In this document: piece after piece, positions 33,266 to 40,666 of the stretch
How positions within the stretch are numbered: the stretch's first letter is position 1
Layout: each line of letters begins with the position of its first letter
Assembly: GCA_036268775.1 (NCBI GenBank)
Contig: DATATM010000011.1
Location: forward strand, 18,912 to 82,911
Direction: 5' to 3'
DNA length: 64,000 nt
From: DASZIT01 sp036268775
GTDB lineage: Bacteria; Actinomycetota; Acidimicrobiia; Acidimicrobiales; RAAP-2
Program-made: the position numbers and the translations under genes
Notes under the pieces: model-generated
Database searches by the model: none
The model's input: only the letters and a program-made list of their open reading frames with translations
Told to the model about the DNA's origin: nothing

Positions 33266-34105
33266 CTAACGGGTTTTGATGACGTCAGAGGAGGCGGCTT
33301 TGTCGTGCCAGGCCTGCCGGCGCGGATCCCAGAGGGGGGACAGCACATTGATGAGCCCGGGGATGAAGAAGAGGACCCACAGGATGCTGTAGACGAAGCG
33401 CCGCAGCAGCGCCCGCCCGGTGCCGATGCGACCGCCGGTGCTGACATCACGGGTGGCGATCCCCAATGCCATCTTCCCGAGGGTTTGTCCGCGCTCGCTG
33501 CCGTCGAAGATGGCGAAATAGGTGAGCGTGAGCACGATCGAGATGATCTCGGCGATGACCAGATGGCCGGTGTGGACGGTGGTGGAGCCATCCGAGTTGA
33601 ACACCACCGTGTTGCCGGCACCGAAGATGCTGCGGAGAATGGCGAACACGATGCCGAGCATCACGCTGTCGATGATGATGGCCACGGCTCGCTGCCACCA
33701 CTCGGCCAGCGGGCGCCCTAGCGAGTCGACCGGCCCGGTGATGTACCCGTAGGGAGCCCCCGCCCCTGGCGGTCCCATCGGGGGAGCGCCGTAGGGAGGC
33801 GCGCCGTAGGGGGGTGCTGTTCCGTAAGGGGGTGCCGTTCCGTAGACAGGAGCCGCTCCGGGCGGCGGTCCATAGGGCGCCGGGCCAGGCTGTTGGGCGT
33901 AATAGGGCGCAGCCACCGTCGGGGGGGAGCTGACTCCGGGGGCAATCGGGGCGGGCCCCGGGGGTGGAGGCGCCACCGGCGGGGGCGGCGGTGGCGGAGC
34001 GCTCGCTGGCGGGGGCGGGGGCGGCGGGGGAGGCGGGGGCGGCGGCGGAGGAGTCTCTGAGTGCTCAGGTCGCGGTTCGCTCGGGGGAGGAGTGGTATCG
34101 GTCAT
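33266..34105 (-). CDS. RDD-family membrane protein with proline-rich N terminus
   Basis: 279 residues. The first ~115 are Pro/Gly/Tyr-rich low complexity (a run of prolines, then PYGTAPP-type repeats). The rest is an RDD domain with three helices: SLGRPLAEWWQRAVAIIIDS, SIVLTLTYFAIFDGS, GQTLGKMALGI and RFVYSILWVLFFIPGL. RDD proteins are poorly understood membrane proteins, some linked to ion exchange. The ATG overlaps the stop of a 41-codon ORF (ATGA), and the propeller lipoprotein follows 13 bp later, so the genes form an envelope operon. Confidence 0.85.
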   Translation of the reverse strand: MTDTTPPPSEPRPEHSETPPPPPPPPPPPPPPPASAPPPPPPPVAPPPPGPAPIAPGVSSPPTVAAPYYAQQPGPAPYGPPPGAAPVYGTAPPYGTAPPYGAPPYGAPPMGPPGAGAPYGYITGPVDSLGRPLAEWWQRAVAIIIDSVMLGIVFAILRSIFGAGNTVVFNSDGSTTVHTGHLVIAEIISIVLTLTYFAIFDGSERGQTLGKMALGIATRDVSTGGRIGTGRALLRRFVYSILWVLFFIPGLINVLSPLWDPRRQAWHDKAASSDVIKTR

Positions 34106-34227
34106 CGGGAAATCCGATCTCTTGGTGGCAAATGGTCCGGTCGGTGAGCGATGAGGGCGAGCAACGGGCCTGGTCGGTCGCGATCTTGCCATGCCTGGAC
34201 GGTCGGATGCCGGATTTCTGCTTCCAT
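34102..34227 (-). CDS. Small 41-residue ORF coupled to the RDD gene
   Basis: ATG 34227 has a strong ribosome site (GGGAGGAGGTCA directly upstream), and the ORF ends in a TGA overlapping the RDD gene's ATG (ATGA). Both features suggest it is translated and couples to the RDD gene. The peptide (MEAEIRHPTVQAWQDRD...) is polar, with no membrane helix or known domain. It could be a small protein or a leader. Confidence 0.45.
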   Translation of the reverse strand: MEAEIRHPTVQAWQDRDRPGPLLALIAHRPDHLPPRDRISR

Positions 34228-34327
34228 TGACCTCCTCCCGGGCGGTTCGCCGTCTACCGTTGTCCGGCGGTGATCGATCTCTTTCTGCAGGTTGTGCCAC
34301 TCTGGAAGCCAAGGGGGAGTGGACTGC

Positions 34328-35500
34328 ATGAATGTTGTTGACATTCTGATCTTGGTGGTCGTGGCGATTGCCGCCATCCAAGGGCTCCGCCTCGGCGGGT
34401 TGATGCAGCTGCTCTCGTTCGGCGGATTCTGGATCGGCCTTTACCTGGGAGCGCTGCTGGCCTCGGTGACCGCCACCTGGGTGCACTCGTCCGCCAGTCG
34501 GGCGGCGGTGGCGCTCATCACCATGTTGGGGATCGCCATCATCTGTGGGGTCATCGGGCGAACGGTGGGGGTGAAGGCGTTCAAACGGGTCCACCGGGGC
34601 CGGTTGGGGGCGGTGGACTCCGGATTCGGGGTGGTGGTGGCGGTCATCGCCTCATTGCTGGCCACCTGGCTGGTGGCCAGCACCCTGGTCAACAGTTCAT
34701 ATCTCCCGATCAACGCCTCCATCTCCGGTTCCCAGATCATCCGGTCCCTCGACAACGTTCTGCCCGCCCCTCCGTCGGTGTTCTCGCGGGTGCAGGGCTT
34801 CCTGTCCGCCGAAGGCTTCCCCCCGGTGTTCGCCCAACTGGCTCCGGCTTCGGCGGGACCGGTGACCCTCCCCGGCGACGCCCAGATGCAGACGGCGCTG
34901 AATATCGCCAGCCCTTCGACGGTGAAGATTGTCGGGTCGGGATGCGGTGACATCCAGGAGGGCTCCGGGTTCGTGGTCGGGAACGGATTGGTGGTGACCA
35001 ACGCGCACGTGGTGGCCGGCATCCCTCATCCCACCGTCCAGGACAGCTCGGGGGTTCACGAGACCACCGTCGTTCTCTTCGATCCCAACTTCGACCTGGC
35101 GGTGATGCGGGTGTCGGGTCTCCGCGAGCATCCGCTCACCCTCGACCCGAGCGACGTCACCCGTGGTGTCCAGGCCCTGGTTCTCGGCTATCCGGGGGGA
35201 GGCCCCTTCACCGCGGTGCCGGCCGGCATCATGGCCAATTTCTCCGCGGAGGGCAGGGACATCTACGGGCAGGGACTCACTGTGCGCGACGTCTACGAAG
35301 TCCAAGCGGTGGTGCTCCCCGGCAACTCCGGAGGGCCGCTGGTTGAGGCCGACGGCCGGGTCATCGGGGTGGTCTTTTCTCGTTCGACCACCAACAGCGA
35401 CATCGGCTACGCCCTCACCTCGCCGGGGGTGCTGACCCGGGTCCAGAAGGCGGAAACCGCCACCGGCTCGGTCGGAACCGGAGCCTGCGCCAACAGTTGA
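34328..35500 (+). CDS. MarP-like membrane serine protease (CvpA domain plus trypsin fold)
   Basis: 390 residues. Four N-terminal helices (about 5-130) form a CvpA/colicin V production domain, followed by a linker and a chymotrypsin-fold protease (about 185-385) with the triad H227 (VVTNAHVV), D256 (NFDLAV) and S334 (GNSGGPL). Mycobacterial MarP has this layout and is a periplasmic protease needed for acid tolerance and peptidoglycan hydrolase activation. The two Cys around residue 202 and near the C terminus could form a disulfide, as in MarP. ATG 34328 follows GGGGGAG and begins the first membrane helix. Divergent from the RDD operon. Confidence 0.9.
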   Translation: MNVVDILILVVVAIAAIQGLRLGGLMQLLSFGGFWIGLYLGALLASVTATWVHSSASRAAVALITMLGIAIICGVIGRTVGVKAFKRVHRGRLGAVDSGFGVVVAVIASLLATWLVASTLVNSSYLPINASISGSQIIRSLDNVLPAPPSVFSRVQGFLSAEGFPPVFAQLAPASAGPVTLPGDAQMQTALNIASPSTVKIVGSGCGDIQEGSGFVVGNGLVVTNAHVVAGIPHPTVQDSSGVHETTVVLFDPNFDLAVMRVSGLREHPLTLDPSDVTRGVQALVLGYPGGGPFTAVPAGIMANFSAEGRDIYGQGLTVRDVYEVQAVVLPGNSGGPLVEADGRVIGVVFSRSTTNSDIGYALTSPGVLTRVQKAETATGSVGTGACANS

Positions 35501-35502
35501 GG

Positions 35503-35552
35503 CCCGGGTCCGGCGGCTCCCGAGCGGGGTCGCCCGCGGCGGCAGACCCGGG
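35503..35552. terminator. Candidate hairpin terminator after the MarP-like gene
   Basis: CCCGGGTC (35503-35510) pairs with GACCCGGG (35545-35552), enclosing a GC-rich region, just after the stop codon at 35500. The arm is 8 bp with a long loop and no T-run, so the call is tentative. It lies between the protease and GH15 genes. Confidence 0.3.
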
Positions 35553-35575
35553 GACGTCCGACTAGACATAGACCC

Positions 35576-37543
35576 ATGAGCCTGCCCATCGAGGACTACG
35601 GAATCATCGGCGATCTCCACACCGCGGCGTTGGTGGGGCGCGATGGCTCCATCGATTGGCTCTGCCTGCCTCGATTCGATTCGGCGGCCTGCTTCGCCAA
35701 ACTCCTGGGCACCGGGGACCACGGCTGTTGGAAGTTGGCGCCGGTCGGGTCCCATCGGGCCACCCATCGCCGGTATCGGGGCGACTCTCTGGTCCTCGAG
35801 TCGGAGTTCGTTACCGAGGAAGGAACCGTCAGGGTCATCGACTGCATGCCGATCCGTCAGCACAACCCCGAGGTGGTGCGGCTGGTCGAGGGGGTGCGGG
35901 GCACCGTCACCATGGACATGACCCTCACCATGCGGTTTGGCTACGGTCAGATCATTCCCTGGGTCCGTCGCCTCGACGGCACCCTGACGGCCATCGCCGG
36001 CCCCGACGGGCTGTCGCTCTGGACGCCGGTGCACACCGAGGGCAAGGACATGTCGACGGTGGCCAGGTTCACCGTCTCGGAAGGGCAGAGCGTCCCGTTC
36101 TCGCTGGCCTGGTTCGCCGCCTGTGAGGAGCCGCCCCGTCCGATTGACGCGGTCTACGCCATCGAGGACACCGAGAACTGGTGGCGCGACTGGGTGGCCC
36201 AGTGCACCTACAAAGGAACTGACCGGGACGCGGTGGTGCGCTCCCTGATCACCCTCAAGGCCCTGACCTATGAACCGACGGGAGGGATCGTGGCCGCCGC
36301 CACCACCTCGCTGCCGGAGACCCTCGGGGGATCGAGGAACTGGGACTACCGCTTCTGCTGGCTGCGGGACGCCACCCTGACTCTCGAGTCGTTGATGCGG
36401 GGCGGGTTCTACCAAGAGGCGATGTCCTGGCGCGACTGGCTGCTCCGGGCAGTGGCCGGGGACCCGTCGCAGATGCAGATCATGTACGGGCCGGCCGGCG
36501 AACGCCGCCTCGACGAGTGGGAAGTCACCTGGCTCCCCGGCTACGAGAACTCGGGTCCGGTGCGGGTCGGGAACGCCGCCGCCGGCCAGTTCCAGCTGGA
36601 CGTCTATGGCGAAGTGATGTCGGCGCTGTACGAGGCGGCTCTCTCCGGTGACAACGTCGAACTGCCGGCCTGGGAACTGCAGCGGGAACTGATGGAGTTC
36701 CTGGAAGGCGGTTGGCGGGAGCCCGACGACGGGATCTGGGAGGTCCGGGGTCCGAGGCGGCACTTCACCCACTCCAAAGTCATGGCCTGGGTGGCGATGG
36801 ACCGGGCCATCAAGACGGTGGAGAACTGCGGGATGGAGGGTCCGGTCGACCAATGGCGGCAAGTCCGTGCCGAGATCCACGACCAGGTGACCGACGAGGG
36901 TTTCAATGCCGACAAGGGGTCGTTCACCCAGTACTACGGATCGGATCAGCTCGACGCCAGCCTGTTGATGATCCCGATGGTCGGTTTCCTGCCGGCCACC
37001 GATCCCCGGGTGAAGGGAACCATCGAAGCGGTGGAACGGGAATTGATGGACGGCGGCTTTGTGCTCCGGTACCTGACCGCCGACACCGGTGATGTCGACG
37101 GGCTGCGAGGCCGGGAGGGCGCCTTCTTGGCCTGCTCGTTCTGGATGGTCGACTGCCTGGGCATGATCGGTCGCACCGAGGATGCCCGGGAGATGCTCGA
37201 GCGGCTCCTCTCCCTCCGAAACGACCTCGGCTTGCTCTCCGAGGAGTACGACCCGGTGGCCGGCCGGCTGATCGGGAACTTCCCCCAGGCCTTCTCCCAT
37301 GTGTCGTTGGTGAACTCGGTTTCCAAGTTGAACGGCCACGAGAAGCCGATGGTCGCCCCCCGCACCCTCAGCCATGTCCGCCGGGCCACCACCCGTTCGA
37401 AGACCGGTACGGGGCGGATGCACCTCGGCGGCCATTCTCTCCGCCGCCCCGCCACCCGGAGCGTGGCGGCCGCCGACCGCACCCGGGCCGAGATCGCCGC
37501 GGCGGAGGCCGAAGCCAAAGCCGCCGGCCGAGCCCCGACGTAG
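35576..37543 (+). CDS. Glycoside hydrolase family 15 protein (second copy)
   Basis: 655 residues, with the same domain order as the GH15 enzyme at 4525. The general acid is in GIWEVRG (E389) and the second catalytic Glu in GREGAFLACSFW (E514). TTSLPETLGGSRNWDYRFCW marks the start of the barrel. No signal peptide; a basic, Ala-rich tail of ~60 residues follows the catalytic domain (RSVAAADRTRAEIAAAEAEA). A TAGACA box lies 7 nt before the ATG, consistent with a leaderless message. Probable substrates are trehalose or other small alpha-glucosides. A glucose-dehydrogenase-like gene follows by 39 bp. Confidence 0.9.
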   Translation: MSLPIEDYGIIGDLHTAALVGRDGSIDWLCLPRFDSAACFAKLLGTGDHGCWKLAPVGSHRATHRRYRGDSLVLESEFVTEEGTVRVIDCMPIRQHNPEVVRLVEGVRGTVTMDMTLTMRFGYGQIIPWVRRLDGTLTAIAGPDGLSLWTPVHTEGKDMSTVARFTVSEGQSVPFSLAWFAACEEPPRPIDAVYAIEDTENWWRDWVAQCTYKGTDRDAVVRSLITLKALTYEPTGGIVAAATTSLPETLGGSRNWDYRFCWLRDATLTLESLMRGGFYQEAMSWRDWLLRAVAGDPSQMQIMYGPAGERRLDEWEVTWLPGYENSGPVRVGNAAAGQFQLDVYGEVMSALYEAALSGDNVELPAWELQRELMEFLEGGWREPDDGIWEVRGPRRHFTHSKVMAWVAMDRAIKTVENCGMEGPVDQWRQVRAEIHDQVTDEGFNADKGSFTQYYGSDQLDASLLMIPMVGFLPATDPRVKGTIEAVERELMDGGFVLRYLTADTGDVDGLRGREGAFLACSFWMVDCLGMIGRTEDAREMLERLLSLRNDLGLLSEEYDPVAGRLIGNFPQAFSHVSLVNSVSKLNGHEKPMVAPRTLSHVRRATTRSKTGTGRMHLGGHSLRRPATRSVAAADRTRAEIAAAEAEAKAAGRAPT

Positions 37544-37582
37544 GCGGCCCATCCCCCGTTCGATCTTCAGGAAGGGAATTCC

Positions 37583-38632
37583 ATGAAAGCACTGACTGTC
37601 GTTCCGCTCACCAAAGATTCGGCCCGACTCGACGACGTCGACGAACCCCCCGAGTCCGACGGGCCGGTGCTGGTCCAAACCCTGGCCGTCGGCATCTGCG
37701 GCACCGATATTGAGATCCTCTCGGGTGAGTACGGCTGGCCTCCCCCCGGGCGCGATCGGCTGATCCTCGGGCACGAGTCGCTCGGGACGGTGCTCGAGGC
37801 TCCCGCCGGTGGCGACCTGGCCACGGGTGACTATGTGGTGGGGATCGTCCGCCGGCCCGACCCGGTGCCCTGCGCCAACTGCGCGGTCGGCGAGTGGGAT
37901 TTCTGCCGCAACGGCTTCTATACCGAGCGAGGCATCAAACAGCACGACGGCTACCTGTCGGAGCGGTACCGGATCCAACCCGACTTCGTGGTCAAGGTCG
38001 ATCCGAAGCTCGGCTTCCTCGGCGTCCTGCTGGAGCCGACCAGCGTGGTGGCCAAGGCCTGGGAACAGGTCGACCGCATCGGCGGGCGGGCCCACTGGGA
38101 CCCGAAAACGGTGGTGATCACCGGGGCCGGACCCATCGGGTTGCTGGCGGCCATGCTCGGGGTCCAGCGCGGCCTGGAGGTCCATGTCTTCGACCAGGTG
38201 ACCGACGGGCTCAAGCCACAGCTGGTGGCCGAACTGGGTGCCACCTATCACACCGGTCCCATCGAGGACTCGGTGAAGGGACCCGACGTCATCCTCGAAT
38301 GCACCGGAGTCTCTTCGCTGGTCCTCGACGCCATGGAGCACGTGGGCACCGGAGGGGTGGTCTGCCTCACCGGGGTGTCGTCGGGCGGACACACCATCAC
38401 GGTGGACGAAGGAGCCTTGAACCGCTCGATGGTGCTACAGAACGAGGCGGTAGTCGGCTCGGTCAACGCCAACCGCCGCCACTACCAGGCCGCCGCCGAC
38501 GGGCTGGCCGCCGCCGATCCTGCCTGGTTGGGGAAGCTCATCACCCGTCGGGTGCCGCTGGAATCCTGGCAGCAGGCACTCGACCGAAAGCCAGACGACG
38601 TCAAGGTGGTGATCGAGGTCACCCCGTCGTGA
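37583..38632 (+). CDS. Zinc-dependent MDR, glucose 1-dehydrogenase-like
   Basis: 349 residues with the medium-chain dehydrogenase layout. The catalytic zinc Cys is in VGICGTDIEIL (about residue 40) and His/Glu in LGHESLG (about 64-68). A shortened structural-zinc lobe has CANCAVGEWDFC. The Rossmann motif GAGPIG is at about 180-185. The GTDxxI and GHE pattern and the LEPTSV segment resemble archaeal and actinobacterial glucose 1-dehydrogenases. It would oxidise glucose with NAD(P), which fits the adjacent GH15 enzyme that would release glucose. ATG 37583 has a GGAAGGGAATTCC ribosome site. An MBL gene is coupled to its stop (GTGA). Confidence 0.85.
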   Translation: MKALTVVPLTKDSARLDDVDEPPESDGPVLVQTLAVGICGTDIEILSGEYGWPPPGRDRLILGHESLGTVLEAPAGGDLATGDYVVGIVRRPDPVPCANCAVGEWDFCRNGFYTERGIKQHDGYLSERYRIQPDFVVKVDPKLGFLGVLLEPTSVVAKAWEQVDRIGGRAHWDPKTVVITGAGPIGLLAAMLGVQRGLEVHVFDQVTDGLKPQLVAELGATYHTGPIEDSVKGPDVILECTGVSSLVLDAMEHVGTGGVVCLTGVSSGGHTITVDEGALNRSMVLQNEAVVGSVNANRRHYQAAADGLAAADPAWLGKLITRRVPLESWQQALDRKPDDVKVVIEVTPS

Positions 38633-39615
38633 GCGGAAGCCACCACCCCCACACCCACCCCTATGACGCCGAGGCGGTCGGGACGCCGGGGGCGGGACGC
38701 ACCATCGCTGACGGGGTCATCGAACTCGACACCCTGCTCGGCGGGTGGCAAAGGGTCACCGCCGGCTACATGATCGAGGGGCCGGAGCCGGTGCTGATCG
38801 AGACCGGAAGCCAGAGCTCGGTGCCGGTGCTGCTGGCGGCGTTGGACGGGCTCGGTCTCGGGCCCGACGATCTGGCCGGCGTGGTGGTCACTCATATCCA
38901 CCTCGACCATGCCGGCGGGGTTGGGGACGTGGCCCGGGCCTTCCCGAAGGCCACCGTCTACGTCCATCCGAAAGGGGCGAGGCACCTGGCCGACCCGACC
39001 AAGCTGGTCGATTCCGCTGCTCGGGTCTACGGCCCCCTCCTCGATTCGCTTTACGGCCGGCTGGATCCGACCCCACCTGACCGGATCCATGTGCTGGAGG
39101 ACGGGGAGGCCATCCGGGTGGGGCCGAACCGGTCGCTCATCGGGGTGGACTCGCCCGGACACGCCAAGCACCACGTCGCCCTGCACGACTCCCTGAGTGG
39201 GGTGCTGTTCGCCGGGGACGCGGTGGGTGTCAAGCTTCCCGACGCCGGCGTGCTCCGCCCGTCGACCCCGCCCCCGGACTTCGATCTCGACCAGGCCCTC
39301 CACTCACTGCGACGGTTCGCCGACCGCCGGCCGAGCGGCATTGCCCTGGCCCATTACGGGCTGCTCGGGAATCCGGGGGATCTCCTGGAGGAGGCCGACG
39401 GCACCCTCCGCCGGTGGGCCGAGGTGGCCGAGGCCGCTTTCCGCCGGGGGGACGACATCGCCGCCGCCCTGGCCAATGAATTCGAGAGTGACATGGAGGG
39501 CGTCCCCGACGAGCACCGGGAGAAGCTCGACATCATGAATGGGGTCCATTCCAATGCCGCCGGACTCCACCGCTGGCTGTCCACCCGGGAGTCGGCCGGC
39601 GACGCCAATGGCTGA
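38629..39615 (+). CDS. MBL-fold metallo-hydrolase
   Basis: 328 residues with the metallo-beta-lactamase motif THIHLDHAGG (HxHxDH, about 90-98), a downstream metal His in GHAKHH, Asp in FAGDAVGV and a final His in LAHYG. The fold hydrolyses thioesters, lactones or phosphodiesters; a lactonase acting on a gluconolactone from the upstream dehydrogenase is attractive but not shown. GTG 38629 overlaps the dehydrogenase TGA, so the two are coupled. The C-terminal ~80 residues are helical, as in RNase Z-unrelated members of the family. Confidence 0.85.
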   Translation: MSGSHHPHTHPYDAEAVGTPGAGRTIADGVIELDTLLGGWQRVTAGYMIEGPEPVLIETGSQSSVPVLLAALDGLGLGPDDLAGVVVTHIHLDHAGGVGDVARAFPKATVYVHPKGARHLADPTKLVDSAARVYGPLLDSLYGRLDPTPPDRIHVLEDGEAIRVGPNRSLIGVDSPGHAKHHVALHDSLSGVLFAGDAVGVKLPDAGVLRPSTPPPDFDLDQALHSLRRFADRRPSGIALAHYGLLGNPGDLLEEADGTLRRWAEVAEAAFRRGDDIAAALANEFESDMEGVPDEHREKLDIMNGVHSNAAGLHRWLSTRESAGDANG

Positions 39616-39703
39616 GCGGCTCGGGGAGAGGCCGAACCGGGACCGGTTGTCACCGGCCCCGATTCAACCGCCCGACACTGGCGACCAGTGGTGGCCAAAA
39701 TTT

Positions 39704-39791
39704 TGGCGGAGGGAGTGGGATTCGAACCCACGGTGCCTTGCGACACAACGGTTTTCGAGACCGTCCGATTCGGCCACTCTCGCATCCCTCC
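39704..39791 (-). tRNA. tRNA-Ser (anticodon CGA)
   Basis: An 88-nt type II tRNA on the minus strand, with a long variable arm, acceptor pairing GGAGGGA/TCCCTCC, anticodon loop CTCGAAA (CGA) and an encoded GCCA end (39707-39704). It decodes UCG. The tadA stop codon is 10 nt upstream of its 5' end. Confidence 0.95.
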
Positions 39792-39801
39792 GGACGAGAG
39801 G

Positions 39802-40281
39802 CTACTCGCGGCGACGCCCGGCGAAGAACCCGGTCAACAGGGCCGACGCCTGGTCGGCCCGCACCCCGGCCGTCACGGCCACCTGATGATTCAGCCGGGG
39901 ATCGGCACAGAGGTTGTAGAGCGTTCCGCAGGCTCCCGCCTTCGGATCCGCCGCCCCGAACACCACCCGTTCGACCCGGGCGGCCACCAACCCGCCGGCG
40001 CACATCGGGCACGGCTCCAGCGTCACCACCAGGGTGACCCCGTCCAGACGCCACGAACCCAGCGCCGCGGCGGTGTCGGCCAGCACCAGCATTTCCGCGT
40101 GGGCGGTCGGATCGCCCTTCAGCTCCCGCTCGTTGTGGCGGGCGGCGATCACCCTGCCCCCAAGCAGGGTCACCGCCCCGACCGGGACATCGTCGTGGAG
40201 CTCAGCCCGCTCCGCCTCCAACAAGGCCATGGTCATGGCCGCGTCGTCGTCGAGTCCCCCTGCGGGCGCGTCCATAGTCAT
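39802..40281 (-). CDS. tadA: tRNA-specific adenosine deaminase
   Basis: 159 residues with the cytidine/adenosine deaminase zinc motifs HAEM (H61, A62, E63) and PCPMC (C91, C94). TadA converts A34 to inosine in tRNA-Arg, which lets it read CGU, CGC and CGA codons. ATG 40281 begins just 1 nt after the encoded CCA of tRNA-Ser(GGA), with no ribosome site; a second in-frame ATG is at 40275. Processing of the tRNA 3' end would release a nearly leaderless mRNA. tRNA-Ser(CGA) follows 10 nt after the stop. Confidence 0.93.
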   Translation of the reverse strand: MTMDAPAGGLDDDAAMTMALLEAERAELHDDVPVGAVTLLGGRVIAARHNERELKGDPTAHAEMLVLADTAAALGSWRLDGVTLVVTLEPCPMCAGGLVAARVERVVFGAADPKAGACGTLYNLCADPRLNHQVAVTAGVRADQASALLTGFFAGRRRE

Positions 40282-40282
40282 G

Positions 40283-40370
40283 TGGCGGAGGCGGTGGGAT
40301 TTGAACCCACGGTGAGTTTCCCCACACACGATTTCCAATCGTGCCGATTCGGCCGCTCTCGCACGCCTCC
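40283..40370 (-). tRNA. tRNA-Ser (anticodon GGA)
   Basis: An 88-nt type II tRNA on the minus strand with a long variable arm, acceptor pairing GGAGGCG/CGCCTCC, anticodon loop TTGGAAA (GGA) and an encoded GCCA end (40286-40283). It decodes UCC and UCU. The tadA start codon lies 1 nt beyond its 3' end. Confidence 0.95.
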
Positions 40371-40482
40371 GGACAGAACGCCACCACCGACAATGCTGGG
40401 GGAGGCGCGTACAGCCCCGACAGGCTACTCCGCCGCCCCACCCGGATCGACGGCCGCGGCCCAGCCGATGGACGGCGGGCAC

Positions 40483-40488
40483 TAGTCT
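40483..40488 (+). promoter_or_regulatory. Predicted -10 element for the SRP RNA gene
   Basis: TAGTCT lies about 10 nt before the first base-paired segment of the SRP RNA. No clear -35 box precedes it. The call rests on position and similarity to other -10-like boxes in this window. Confidence 0.35.
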
Positions 40489-40496
40489 GTCCCCTG

Positions 40497-40632
40497 GTCC
40501 CGACGTTCGGTGCGGTGGCCGGGTCCTGCGCAACGGTCCCCTGTGAATCGAGTCAGGGTCGGAAGACAGCAGCTCTCAGCGGGACAGACCGTGTGCCGTA
40601 GTCAACCTGGCCATCGCACCGAACGCCGGGGC
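40497..40632 (+). ncRNA. ffs: Signal recognition particle RNA (4.5S type)
   Basis: A long hairpin: CGTTCGGTGCG (40504-40514) pairs with CGCACCGAACG (40616-40626), and inner helices lead to the conserved Ffh-binding loop with GTCAGG, GGAAGACAGCAGC and GCGGGAC. This matches bacterial SRP RNA, which with Ffh targets nascent membrane proteins to SecYEG. The order SRP RNA, dnaX, recR is widespread in Gram-positive genomes and supports the call. Ends are estimated from the outer helix. Confidence 0.88.
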
Positions 40633-40652
40633 TTTCTGTGGCTACCGCCCGA

Positions 40653-40658
40653 TAGGCT
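40653..40658 (+). promoter_or_regulatory. -10-like element for leaderless dnaX
   Basis: TAGGCT is followed by 8 nt and the dnaX GTG, with no ribosome site between. This fits leaderless initiation, as seen at several other genes here. Confidence 0.4.
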
Positions 40659-40666
40659 CCCCCGAC

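Noticed and set aside
34697..38392. A 1231-codon minus-strand open frame
   Set aside because: It lies antisense to the MarP-like, GH15 and dehydrogenase genes, all with clear motifs, and shows no domain of its own.
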